In this document: piece by piece, positions 36,546-45,082 of the stretch | Layout: every line of letters begins with the position of its first letter | Position numbering within the stretch: the stretch's first letter is position 1 | NCBI GenBank assembly: GCA_016713125.1 | Contig: JADJPT010000013.1 | Span: 19,853 to 83,852 of the forward strand | Origin: Betaproteobacteria bacterium | GTDB lineage: Bacteria > Pseudomonadota > Gammaproteobacteria > Burkholderiales > SG8-39 | Direction: 5' to 3' | DNA length: 64,000 bases | Position numbers and translations under genes: made by a program | The notes under the pieces: generated by a model | Told to the model about the DNA's origin: nothing | Databases searched by the model: none | What the model saw: the letters and a program-made list of their open reading frames with translations, nothing else

Positions 36546-37400
36546 ATGACAATCGACAGCGAACGCGTCAGCGTCTACTCGGGCGAGAACCGGGATAGCC
36601 TGCCCATCTATCCGCTGGACGTCTTCCAGCCCACCGAGAAGGGCGAGGCCGAGGTGCGCAGCGCGCAGACGCAATGCTCGGCCGAGGCGCTCGAGCTGCT
36701 GGTGCTGATCGACGGCCAGGCCAGCGTCGGCGACCTCGAGCAGCAGTTGCCGCACATCGAAGCCGGCGCGTTGCGCAAGGTGCTGCGCGAGCTGCTCAGC
36801 GAGGGGTTGATACGCCAGAGCACCGTCGCCGAGGAGACCGGCCTGAACCTGGACCTCGACGCCTACTTCAGCACCGATGCCGTGCCCGCCCCACCGGCCT
36901 CCGGTGCCAGCGCCAGCGCCGATCGCGAGGCCGCCAACGGCAGTCCGGCGCTCGCGCGCGACGGCTATTACGTCAGCATCGCGCGCCTGCACATCCCCAC
37001 GCGCAAGCTCGCGCCGGGCGAGCAGCCGGTCGTGCTGCTGATCGACGACGACCCCGATTTCTGCGCCCTGGTCTCGCATGCGCTGGGCCGCGCCGGGTTC
37101 GTCGTTCGCGTCGCCAGCGATCGCGAGCAGATCCTCGCCGAACTGCGCAAGTCGCCGCTGCCCGAACTGCTGCTGCTCGACGTCAACCTGCCGGGCACGC
37201 ACACCAACGGCTTCGAGGTCCTCGAGCGCATGAAGAAGTTTCCGGGCCTGCGCAACGTGCCGGTCATCATGACCACCGCAGAGGCCACGCGCGCCGCGGT
37301 CAAGCGCGGCCTGGTCGAGGGCGCCGACGGCTACATGACCAAACCCTTCAAGACCGACATTCTGGTCAAGGGCGTGCGCGCGGTTCTCGGACTGGAGTAG
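36546..37400 (+). CDS. Response regulator with N-terminal winged-helix-like domain
   Basis: The 284-residue protein has an unusual order. Residues about 40-95 look like a winged-helix or PqqD-like module (ALELLVLIDGQASVGDLEQQ...LRELLSEGLIRQ). A flexible Ala/Pro/Ser linker follows, then a C-terminal receiver (VVLLIDDDPDFCALV, acceptor Asp in ELLLLDVNLPGTHTNGFEVL, TTAEATR and MTKPFKTD). No output domain follows the receiver, so the N-terminal part may be the effector. It starts 53 bases after the XRE gene on the same strand. No kinase is adjacent. Confidence 0.85.
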   Translation: MTIDSERVSVYSGENRDSLPIYPLDVFQPTEKGEAEVRSAQTQCSAEALELLVLIDGQASVGDLEQQLPHIEAGALRKVLRELLSEGLIRQSTVAEETGLNLDLDAYFSTDAVPAPPASGASASADREAANGSPALARDGYYVSIARLHIPTRKLAPGEQPVVLLIDDDPDFCALVSHALGRAGFVVRVASDREQILAELRKSPLPELLLLDVNLPGTHTNGFEVLERMKKFPGLRNVPVIMTTAEATRAAVKRGLVEGADGYMTKPFKTDILVKGVRAVLGLE

Positions 37401-37415
37401 GCGCGCCGGACGGCG

Positions 37416-38198
37416 TCAGGATCCGCGCTTCTTCTTTTCCGCGAACTTCCTGCGCGCCGCCACCGCTTCGTCGCCGTGCGCGGCCAGCGCCAGCTGGTCG
37501 CGCGCCATGAACGAGGCGAGGCGGTTCAGCGCATTGGCCGTGACGTTGATCGCCTCCTTGCTCATCCTGACCGCCGTCTCCGGCAGGTCGGCAATGCGCG
37601 CGGCGAGCCTGAGCGCCTCGGCATAGGCCTGCCCGTCCTCGGCGACGTAGTCGGCGAGGCCGATCTCGAGCGCCTCGCGGCCCGTGAACCGGTCGCACAA
37701 CACGATGGCGCGCTTGGCACGGGCCGGGCCCAGCAGGCGCACCAGCCGCGGCAGCGCGCCCCATGACAGCGGGATTCCCAGCGCGATCTCCGGCAGCTGG
37801 AAGTAGGCCGACCTGGCCAGCACGCGAAAATCCGCGCACACGGCGAGCGCCGTGCCCCCGCCGATGCAATGGCCCTCCACCGCGCAGATGGTCATGGCCG
37901 GGATGTCCTCCCAGGCCTGGCACATGCGCTCGCCGATGTACGGGAATGCGCGCCGCTCGGCGACCCCGGCGGTGGACAGATCCCAGCGCTTGGGGTCCTT
38001 GAGGTCGGCGCCGGCGGTGAAGTTGTCGCCGGCCGCGGCGAGGATCACCGCACGCACGTCCGGTTCGTCCTGCAGCCGGCGCGCGACCGCGGTCAGCTCG
38101 TTCATCAGGTCGATGGACAGCACGTTGCGCACCTCGGGACGGTTGATGCGCACCGTCCAGATGCCGTCGCTGTCGCCGACCTGCAGTATTTCGCTCAT
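37416..38198 (-). CDS. Enoyl-CoA hydratase/isomerase family protein
   Basis: A 260-residue crotonase-fold protein. The oxyanion-hole segments are GDNFTAGADLKD and GHCIGGGTALAVCADFRV. At the usual catalytic sites it has FQLPEIALGIPLSWGALPRL, so only the second glutamate-type position is retained (E in LPEI). Such proteins hydrate or isomerise acyl-CoAs in fatty or aromatic acid breakdown. A near-perfect AGGAGGA ribosome site precedes the ATG. It is divergent from the Bug receptor gene at 38346. Confidence 0.88.
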   Translation of the reverse strand: MSEILQVGDSDGIWTVRINRPEVRNVLSIDLMNELTAVARRLQDEPDVRAVILAAAGDNFTAGADLKDPKRWDLSTAGVAERRAFPYIGERMCQAWEDIPAMTICAVEGHCIGGGTALAVCADFRVLARSAYFQLPEIALGIPLSWGALPRLVRLLGPARAKRAIVLCDRFTGREALEIGLADYVAEDGQAYAEALRLAARIADLPETAVRMSKEAINVTANALNRLASFMARDQLALAAHGDEAVAARRKFAEKKKRGS

Positions 38199-38345
38199 GC
38201 CCGTCCTCCTTGACCTGGTGGCGAACGCCACCTTAACCCCGGCGCGCGCATTCGCACAGGCGGAGAATCGAATTTGCATCTGTTCGCCGCGCCCGGCTTG
38301 GGATAGCGTGCAGGCGCCGGACACCATAAAAGAACAGGAGGAGAC

Positions 38346-39338
38346 ATGAACGAGATTCGCCGTACGCGCCCGTCCCTGCTGCGCCATGCCCTGCTCGCGC
38401 TGCTCGCGCTGCAGGCCTTTTGTGCTGCAGCGCAACCTGCGGCCTGGCCGTCCAAGCCGCTGCGCTTCGTGGTCGGCTACCAGCCCGGCGGCGGCACCGA
38501 CCTCACCGCGCGCCTGGTGGCCGACCGGCTGACGCCGGCGCTCGGCCAGCCCGTGGTGGTCGAGAACCGCCCCGGCGCCGGCAGCAACATCGCCGGCGAA
38601 CTGGTGGCGAAATCCGCCGCCGACGGCTACACCCTGTTCATCTCGGCCGGCGCGATGTCGACCAATCCCAGCCTGTACCCGAACATGCCCTTCGACCCGG
38701 TCAAGGATTTCGCGCCGGTGATTGGCCTGTCGCTGCTGCCCAACGTCATCGTGGTGAGCGCCGCGCTGCCGGTGCGCAACATCCAGGAGCTGATCGCGCA
38801 TGCCAAGGCGCATCCGGACAAGACCGCCTGCGCGTCCTCGAGCATGGGCAGCACCGGGCACCTGTCCTGCGAGCTGTTCAACCTGCAGGCCGGCACGCGC
38901 ATCCTGCACGTGCCCTACAAGGGCAGCTCGGGCGCGGTGGCCGCGGTGCTGGCCAACCAGGTGCCGGTCCTGTTCGACCAGATCCCCGCGCCGCTGCCGC
39001 ATATCCGCAGCGGACGCATGCGCGCCATCGCGCTGACCGGACCGACGCGCAACCCCAACCTGCCCGATGTGCCGACCACCGACGAATCGGGGATGCCCGG
39101 CTTCCACGCCAACACCTGGGTGGCGATGTTCGCGCCGGCCGGCACGCCGCCGGCCGTGGTGGCGCGCCTGAACGCGGAAGCCGATCGCATCCTGAAGACG
39201 ACCGAGGTGCAGCAGCAGCTGAACGCCATGGGCATGGAGGCGATCGGCGGTCCACCCGAGCGCCTGGCACAGATCCTCGCCAGCGACACCGCCAAGTGGG
39301 CGCGCGTGATCAAAGCGGCGAACGTGAAGCTGCAGTGA
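38346..39338 (+). CDS. Bug/TctC-type periplasmic substrate-binding protein (1)
   Basis: A 330-residue tripartite-tricarboxylate-type receptor with a Sec signal peptide (LLRHALLALLALQAFCAAAQ, cleavage near residue 29) and the family motifs WPSKPLRFVVGYQPGGGTD, VVENRPGAGSNIAGELVAKS, DGYTLF, and HVPYKGSSGA. Bug proteins bind carboxylates such as dicarboxylates or nicotinate. There are no TctA/TctB membrane genes nearby, as is usual in Burkholderiales. An AGGAGGAG site precedes the start. The IclR gene follows after seven bases, probably in the same operon. Confidence 0.95.
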   Translation: MNEIRRTRPSLLRHALLALLALQAFCAAAQPAAWPSKPLRFVVGYQPGGGTDLTARLVADRLTPALGQPVVVENRPGAGSNIAGELVAKSAADGYTLFISAGAMSTNPSLYPNMPFDPVKDFAPVIGLSLLPNVIVVSAALPVRNIQELIAHAKAHPDKTACASSSMGSTGHLSCELFNLQAGTRILHVPYKGSSGAVAAVLANQVPVLFDQIPAPLPHIRSGRMRAIALTGPTRNPNLPDVPTTDESGMPGFHANTWVAMFAPAGTPPAVVARLNAEADRILKTTEVQQQLNAMGMEAIGGPPERLAQILASDTAKWARVIKAANVKLQ

Positions 39339-39345
39339 CGCCGCG

Positions 39346-40152
39346 GTGAAGACCAAGCGCAGCCCGGCCGAGGAGCGCGACACCGACCGCCAGTTCGCCA
39401 CCACGCTGTCGCGCGGGCTGCAGGTGCTGGCCGGCTTCACGGCCGCCGAGCCCATCCTCACCAACAAGGACATCGCCGAGCGCACCGGGCTGCCGCGGCC
39501 GACCGTCTCGCGCCTGACCTACACGCTGACGCGCATGGGCTACCTGCAGCACCACCCGCACCTGGGCAAGTACGGCAAGTACGAACTGGGTTCGGCGGTG
39601 CTGTCGCTCGCCTATCCGCTGCTCGCCAACCTCAGCGTGCGCCAGGTCGCGCGCCTGCCCATGAAGGAGCTCGCCGACTACGCGCGCGGCTGGGTGTCGC
39701 TGGGCATCCGCGAGCGCCTCAGCATGGTGTACATCGAAACGGCGCGCTCGCACGGCCTGCGCAACTTCAAGCGCGACATCGGCCAGACGTTTCCGATCGC
39801 CAACTCGGCCATGGGCCGCGCCTACCTCGCGGCGCTGCCGGCGCGCGAGCGCGAGGCCATGATCAACCAGCTGCAGGTGAAGACGCCCGAGCTGTGGAAC
39901 GCCTACTCGGCGCAGGTCGAGCGCAGCCTGCAGGACTACATCGAACGCGGTTTCTGCCTCGGCCAGGGCGACTACGACCCCAACACGCACACGGTCGCGG
40001 TGCCGATGCGCCGCCCGGGGCTCAACCAGGTGATGGTGTTCAACTGCGCGGTGCGCGTGGAGAACCTCGCCCCCGGCGCGCTCGAAGCCGACCTCGGTCC
40101 GCGCCTGGCGCAGATGGTGCGCTCCATCGAGGGCGCGCTGGACATGGGTTAG
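39346..40152 (+). CDS. IclR-family transcriptional regulator
   Basis: The 268-residue regulator has an N-terminal winged helix (RGLQVLAGFTAAEPILTNKD, then IAERTGLPRPTVSRLTYTL) and a C-terminal ligand-binding domain with SLGIRERLSMVYIETARS and FPIANSAMGRAYLAALP. IclR proteins usually control aromatic or carboxylate catabolism. The start is GTG at 39346 with no clear ribosome site, so coupling to the upstream Bug gene is likely. Candidate targets are that receptor and the convergent CoA-transferase operon. Confidence 0.92.
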   Translation: MKTKRSPAEERDTDRQFATTLSRGLQVLAGFTAAEPILTNKDIAERTGLPRPTVSRLTYTLTRMGYLQHHPHLGKYGKYELGSAVLSLAYPLLANLSVRQVARLPMKELADYARGWVSLGIRERLSMVYIETARSHGLRNFKRDIGQTFPIANSAMGRAYLAALPAREREAMINQLQVKTPELWNAYSAQVERSLQDYIERGFCLGQGDYDPNTHTVAVPMRRPGLNQVMVFNCAVRVENLAPGALEADLGPRLAQMVRSIEGALDMG

Positions 40153-40164
40153 GGGCGCGGGGGC

Positions 40165-40183
40165 GCCCGGGTGCGACCCGGGC
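40165..40183. terminator. Hairpin between convergent IclR and CoA-transferase genes
   Basis: GCCCGGGT and ACCCGGGC form a perfect 8-bp stem around GCG in the 46-base gap. No T-run follows on either strand, so it is a terminator-like structure at best. Confidence 0.4.
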
Positions 40184-40198
40184 GGAAGCCTCCCGGAC

Positions 40199-41396
40199 TC
40201 AGGCCGCCCTGGCCGCCCCGCTCGCCAGCATCGCCTCGATCGCCTCTTCGCCCAGCCCGGCCTCGCGCAGCACCTCGCGCGTGTGCTGGCCCAGCGACGG
40301 CGCATGGCTGCGGTACTCCGGCGCGGACTCCGACCACTCGGAGGGCACGGCCATGGTGCGGATGCGGCCCTCGGTCGGGTGCTCGCGCTCGGTGAAGTAG
40401 CCGATCGCCGCCAGGTGCGGGTCGGCGAGGATGTCCTCGAGGTCGTTCATGCGCTGCGCCGGGATGTCGGCGCGCTCGAAGGCCTCGAGCCATTCGGCGG
40501 TCGAGCGCCCGGCGATCTCCTCGCTGAGCAGCGCGTTGGTCGCGGCGTAGTTCTTGCTGCGCGCCGCGGCGTTCGCATAACGCGCGTCGTCCATCAGCGC
40601 GGGCTTGCCGATCAGCTCGAAGAACGCCCGCCATTGCTTGTCGTTGTAGATCAGGATGCAGACGTGGCCGTCGCTGGTGCGGAACGGCCGGCGATCCGGA
40701 TCGAGGATGCGCGCATACCCCGGTCCGTCGACGCGCGGGCTCGAATCCGGCCCCGGCCAGGTGCTCGCCCATCACCAGCGGCAGCATGTGCTCGAACATC
40801 GGGATGTCGATGCGCTGCCCGCGGCCCGATTTCTCGCGGAAGTACAGGGCCGCGTTCACCGCGCTGGCGATCTGCAGGCCGACCGCACGGTCCACCAGGT
40901 TGATCGGCGCGTAGTGCGGCTCCTCGGCGCCCTGCACCTGGAACAGGCTGGGCAGTCCGATCGCCCCCTGGATCAGGTCCTCGTAGGCCGGCTTGGCCGC
41001 GTACGGTCCGCGCTGGCTGTAGCCGAAGGCGCCCACGTAGATGATGCGCGGATTGACGGCGCTCAGTTCCTCGTACGACAGGCGCAGGCGCGCCATGGCC
41101 TGCGGACGGATGTTGTAGACCAGCACGTCGGACTCGCGCGCCAGCGCCAGCACCGCATCGCGCGCCTCGGCGCGCTTCAGGTCGAGCACCACCGAGCGCT
41201 TGTTGCGGTTCACGCTCATGAACATGTGGCCCATGCCGCGATTGCGGTAGGGCCACAGTTGCCGGGTCACGTCGCCCTCCGGCGGCTCGACCTTGATCAC
41301 GTCGGCACCCAGGTCGGCGAGGATCTGCGTCGAGAACGGCCCCATCAGCACGGTCGACAGGTCGAGGACGCGCACGCCCTGCAGCGGACCGCTCAT
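40199..41396 (-). CDS. CoA-transferase family III (one indel)
   Basis: A CaiB/BaiF-type CoA-transferase of about 399 residues. The N-terminal part shows GVRVLDLSTVLMGPFSTQIL, IKVEPPEGDVTRQLW, VLDLKR, AFGYSQRGPYAAKPAYEDL and the probable catalytic Asp in INLVDRAVGLQ. The frame breaks near 40733-40738 in a GCGCGC run (about two bases missing) between GEHLAGAGFEPA and the later MDDARYANAAARSKNYAAT part, which ends in EAIEAMLASG. Corrected, it is full length. It follows the glutaredoxin gene after ten bases and converges on the IclR gene. Confidence 0.88.
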
Positions 41397-41406
41397 CGGC
41401 GAACCC

Positions 41407-41646
41407 TCATGCCAGGCCGAGGATGCCCGCCAGCTGATCCGGCGTGAGTTGCGCGCCGGAATAGTACTTGCCGTCGACCTCGAGAACAGGCGAGGAGCGG
41501 ATGCCGAGGTCCTCGATCTTCTCGGCGGCCTCCTCGTCCATCATCAGGTCCTTCGCTTCGAAGGGCACGCCCTGCGCCTTCAGGTACTGCTTGAGCCGCT
41601 CGCAGGGCGCGCACAGCGGCGTGGAGTACACGGTCACCTGTGCCAT
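41407..41646 (-). CDS. Glutaredoxin/NrdH-like small thiol protein
   Basis: A 79-residue thioredoxin-fold protein: TVYSTPLCAPCERLKQYLK has the redox pair C12-A-P-C15, and the cis-proline is in SSPVLEVDGKYYSG. It resembles glutaredoxin-like NrdH proteins. It lies one base after the GrdB-like gene and ten bases before the CoA-transferase gene, so it probably serves as electron donor or disulfide reductant for its neighbour; that link is inferred. Confidence 0.9.
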   Translation of the reverse strand: MAQVTVYSTPLCAPCERLKQYLKAQGVPFEAKDLMMDEEAAEKIEDLGIRSSPVLEVDGKYYSGAQLTPDQLAGILGLA

Positions 41647-41647
41647 C

Positions 41648-42532
41648 TCAGACCTTGCCTTCGGCCTTGAGCTTCTTGTACAGCTCCTTCTTCCTCAGCC
41701 AGTCCTGCTCGACCTCGCCGGTCTTCCACGGCTGCTCGGGCGTGAACACCAGGTCCTTCCAGGCTTCGCCCTGGCTCCAGCGGAACGGCGTCTGGATGGT
41801 GGTGCGCGGCACGAACGCGTTCTCCAGCAGCTTGAAGCCCATCTCGAGGATGGCGCGCTGCTGTTCCGGGTTGTGCGGCTCGCCGCAGGGGTTGCCGAGC
41901 GGGAAGTCGGTGTGCACCACGCGCGCCAGGCCGACGTGCTCGACGATGTCGCGTGCGGCGGCCAGCACCACGGTCGGGATGCCGTTGGCTTCGAGGTGGC
42001 GTGCCACCAGGCTGATGGTCTGGTGGCAGACCGGGCAGACCGGCACCAGCACGGCCACGTCGGCGCCGTCCTCGCGGCAGCGCTCGAGCACCGCCGGCGC
42101 GTCGCGCTCGCGCGTGCGGCGCTGGCTGTAGGCATTGAACACGCCGTGGAAGCGCGCCGTCAGGCCGCCGATGCGGCCCGCGGCCACCGCCTCGTGCAGG
42201 CGCGTGGTCGGGAAGAAGGCATCCACGTCCTCCAGCGTCGTCGCCGCCTGGTCGAAGCTGCGCGAGGGGCTGTACAGCTGCGAGGCCGGCAGATCGGAGG
42301 GAATCGTGTAGGTGCCGCCGACGATGCCCATCTGGGTTTCGTTCTCGACATGCTCGCCGCCCTTGATCGAGATCTCGCTGGTCGACACCAGGGTCACGCG
42401 GCACTGCGACAGCGGCTTGGTCAGCGGCGTGAACGGCACCTCCTCGTAGTGCGCCCACTGGTAGGGCTTGTCGTAGCCCTGCGAGAGGTAATAGTCGCGC
42501 GTCTTGTCGATATAGCGTACGTGGCTGGCCAT
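41648..42532 (-). CDS. GrdB-like glycine/betaine/proline reductase family protein, non-selenium
   Basis: This 294-residue protein resembles the selenoprotein B component of glycine/sarcosine/betaine/D-proline reductases, but instead of the selenocysteine motif it has C166-P-V-C169 in VLVPVCPVCHQTISLVARHL. Other features are CRVTLVSTSEISIKGG and PLGNPCGEPHNPEQQ with C216. I see no in-frame TGA, so it is cysteine-based. The ATG at 42532 has AGGAGGAG nearby. It is first in an operon with the glutaredoxin and a CoA-transferase. The reaction, possibly reductive cleavage of a C-N, C-S or disulfide bond, is not established. Confidence 0.75.
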   Translation of the reverse strand: MASHVRYIDKTRDYYLSQGYDKPYQWAHYEEVPFTPLTKPLSQCRVTLVSTSEISIKGGEHVENETQMGIVGGTYTIPSDLPASQLYSPSRSFDQAATTLEDVDAFFPTTRLHEAVAAGRIGGLTARFHGVFNAYSQRRTRERDAPAVLERCREDGADVAVLVPVCPVCHQTISLVARHLEANGIPTVVLAAARDIVEHVGLARVVHTDFPLGNPCGEPHNPEQQRAILEMGFKLLENAFVPRTTIQTPFRWSQGEAWKDLVFTPEQPWKTGEVEQDWLRKKELYKKLKAEGKV

Positions 42533-42719
42533 GCGAACTCCTCCTGAAGGAATGCGGTGATCATCGATATCCGCTCCCCGCGGTGTCAAGGAATCACCAA
42601 TAGCGTTCGCGGAATGAAACTCACATTCGGCTATCGCACCGCAGCATAATGCATTTAGATTTCAATCTGCGAAAGTTAAGCGCCTGATCCGCCGCCAGCC
42701 GTTGCGGAGCCGCGCCGGC

Positions 42720-44351
42720 ATGCCGAATACTCGCCGCATGCAAGCGCCCGTCCCCACGCTGGAAGTGCCCGAACTGCTCGCCCTGCGCAGCGTCGCGGAG
42801 CGTGAGCGCACGGAACTCGCGCTGTTCGACGTGCGCGAAGCCGGCGAAGCGCATCGCGGCCACCTGTACGGCGCCAGCTTCCTGCCGCGCCGGCAGATCG
42901 AGCTGCGCATCGCCGAGCTGGTGCCGCGTCGCGACACCGACATCGTGGTCTACGACGGCGGCGAAGGCGACACGCGCGCCGCGCGCGCCGCACAGACCCT
43001 GATCGCGCTGGGCTACACCAAGGTGCGCGCGCTGGCCGGCGGCCTGCGTGCCTGGCGCGACGCCGGACAGACGCCGGCCGAGGGCAGCAACGTGCCGAGC
43101 AAGCTGTTCGGCGAAGAGGTCCACGAAACCGAGCAGGTGCCGCGCCTGCCGGCGCAGGAACTCAGGCGCTGGCAGGACGCGGCGCGCCCGCACCTGGTGC
43201 TCGACATCCGCTCCCCCGAGGAATACGCCCGCTCGCGCATCCCCGGCGCGCGCGGCGCGTTCGGCACCGAACTGGCGCTGCTGGCCGCCGACCTGCGCGC
43301 CGCCGGCAAGCCGGTGCTGGTGCACTGCTCGGGCCGCACGCGCAGCATCATCGCCTGCGCCACGCTGCGCGCGCTGGGCGTGGCCGAGGCCTACGCGCTG
43401 GAGAACGGCACCATGGGCTGGCAACTGGCCGGCTACGAACTCGAACGCGACGCCGGCGCTGGCGTGCTCGCGCCCACTGCCGGGAGCGCCGCCGCCGGCG
43501 AAGCCGGGGCGCGCAGCCTGGCGCTGTCCGCGGGCGCGCAGGCGCTGCCGCGCGCGCAGTTCGAAACCTGGATGCGGGAGCGCGCCGCGGGGCGCGCCAA
43601 CGTCTATCCGATCGACGTGCGCCAGCTCGACCGCTACACCGCCGGCCACATCGCCGGCACGCTGGCGGTGCCCGGCGGCCTGGCCATACAGCGCGCCGAC
43701 GAGTTCGTGCCGATGCGCGCTGCGCGCGTGGTGTTCATCGATGACGGCGAGGCGCGCGCCTGGCTGGCCGCCTGGTGGTATCGCCGGATGGGCTTTGCAC
43801 AGGTCTACGTCCTCGAAGGCGGGCTGACCGCCTGGACGCAGGCCGGCGGCACGCTGGAAACCGGTCGCGGGCGCAGCAGGCCGGCGGGCTGGGCCGCGGC
43901 ACAGGGCCTCGCGCGCACCATCGCGCCGGCCGAGCTGCACGCCCTGGGCGCGCAGGCGCTGAACGTGAACGTCGACACCAGCCGGCAGTACGCGCAGGCG
44001 CGGCTGCCCGGTTCGCAGTGGATACGCTACGGCGACCTCGAGGAACGCGTCGCCGCCATGGCCGCCGCCGACCGCGGCCGCCTGGTGCTCAGTTGCCGCG
44101 ACGGCACGCTGTCCATGCTGGCCGCCGCCAATCTGGCGCGCGAGGGACTCGGCGAGGCGCGCGTGCTGGCCGGCGGGGTCGAGGCCTGGAAGCGCGCGGG
44201 CTACGCGGCGGACAGCGGTGCCGACGCCGCGGCGGCACAGGCCGGGGATCTGGTGGTGCAACCGTATGACGCCGGACGCGAGGGCATGCAGCGCTACCTC
44301 GCCTGGGAACAGCAGCTCACCACGCGACATGCGCAGGCCCGTGCGCACTGA
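42720..44351 (+). CDS. Four-domain rhodanese-like sulfurtransferase
   Basis: The 543-residue protein is four rhodanese domains in tandem. Domains 2 and 4 have an active-site cysteine (C203 in VLVHCSGRTRS and C459 in LVLSCRDGTLS); in domains 1 and 3 the position is Asp (VVYDGGEGDT and VVFIDDGEAR). So the chain alternates inactive and active modules, twice the usual two-domain arrangement. No signal peptide is seen. Starts at 42702 (TTG) and 42738 (ATG) are possible; I prefer the ATG at 42720, with GGAG upstream. A thiol dioxygenase gene follows after 70 bases, pointing to sulfane or sulfite chemistry. Confidence 0.9.
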   Translation: MPNTRRMQAPVPTLEVPELLALRSVAERERTELALFDVREAGEAHRGHLYGASFLPRRQIELRIAELVPRRDTDIVVYDGGEGDTRAARAAQTLIALGYTKVRALAGGLRAWRDAGQTPAEGSNVPSKLFGEEVHETEQVPRLPAQELRRWQDAARPHLVLDIRSPEEYARSRIPGARGAFGTELALLAADLRAAGKPVLVHCSGRTRSIIACATLRALGVAEAYALENGTMGWQLAGYELERDAGAGVLAPTAGSAAAGEAGARSLALSAGAQALPRAQFETWMRERAAGRANVYPIDVRQLDRYTAGHIAGTLAVPGGLAIQRADEFVPMRAARVVFIDDGEARAWLAAWWYRRMGFAQVYVLEGGLTAWTQAGGTLETGRGRSRPAGWAAAQGLARTIAPAELHALGAQALNVNVDTSRQYAQARLPGSQWIRYGDLEERVAAMAAADRGRLVLSCRDGTLSMLAAANLAREGLGEARVLAGGVEAWKRAGYAADSGADAAAAQAGDLVVQPYDAGREGMQRYLAWEQQLTTRHAQARAH

Positions 44352-44421
44352 GCGCGGCGGGCGGCGCAGCGAGGCCTGAACAAGGCCGCAGAAGCACACC
44401 GAGCACAAGGAGGAGACCGCA

Positions 44422-45036
44422 ATGGGAACGCAAGCCAACACCGACATCGTCACCGAAAGAATGCAACTGGTGCGCGCCATGCTCGCGCGCGTGCGCAAGA
44501 TCACCGAGGCGGGCGTCGATCGCGACGTGCTCACCACGATCACCGCGGAGATGAAGGCGCTGGCCGCGCGGCGCGAACTGTTTCCGGTGGACGAGTTTCC
44601 GCCCATCGAAGGCGGCAACGCCAGCATGTACCGGCTGTCCGAGGACCCCGACCACCGCTACGCGCTGTACATCGTGGCGCCGGCGCCCGGCGGCTTCGCG
44701 CCGCCGCACGACCACACCACCTGGGCGGTGATCGCCGGCGTGCACGGCCGCGAGAACAACAAGCTGTACTCGCGCACCGACGACGGTTCGCGGCCCGGCG
44801 TGGCGCAGCTCGAGCAGTGCGGCGAACTCGACATCGTGCCCGGCACGGCGGTGGCGCTGATGCCCGACGACATCCATTCCATCCACCTGGGCGCCGACGG
44901 CCCGCATGCCAACCTGCACCTGTACGGCATGAGCGTGGAGCACTGCCCGGAACGCAGGATGTTCAGCAAGTCCAAGGGCACTTACAAGATTTTCCCGGCA
45001 GCGACCGGAATACAAAAGGCCCGCGGGGCCGACTGA
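44422..45036 (+). CDS. Cysteine dioxygenase-type thiol dioxygenase
   Basis: A 204-residue cupin of the cysteine dioxygenase type I/3-mercaptopropionate dioxygenase group, which adds O2 to a thiol to form a sulfinate with a mononuclear iron. The iron ligands should be H96 and H98 (PPHDHTTWAVIAGVHG) and a C-terminal His (PDDIHSIHLG, H152). Bacterial members often prefer 3-mercaptopropionate; the substrate cannot be fixed from sequence. An AAGGAGGAG ribosome site precedes the ATG. It probably shares a transcript with the rhodanese and the Bug gene downstream. Confidence 0.88.
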   Translation: MGTQANTDIVTERMQLVRAMLARVRKITEAGVDRDVLTTITAEMKALAARRELFPVDEFPPIEGGNASMYRLSEDPDHRYALYIVAPAPGGFAPPHDHTTWAVIAGVHGRENNKLYSRTDDGSRPGVAQLEQCGELDIVPGTAVALMPDDIHSIHLGADGPHANLHLYGMSVEHCPERRMFSKSKGTYKIFPAATGIQKARGAD

Positions 45037-45082
45037 GACCGGCCCGCGAGGCCGTCCACACAGCAGACAAGGAGGAAACACC

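Noticed and set aside
41648..42532. Selenoprotein with in-frame TGA in the GrdB-like gene
   Set aside because: The position corresponds to cysteine (CPVC), and the frame is open without an internal TGA.
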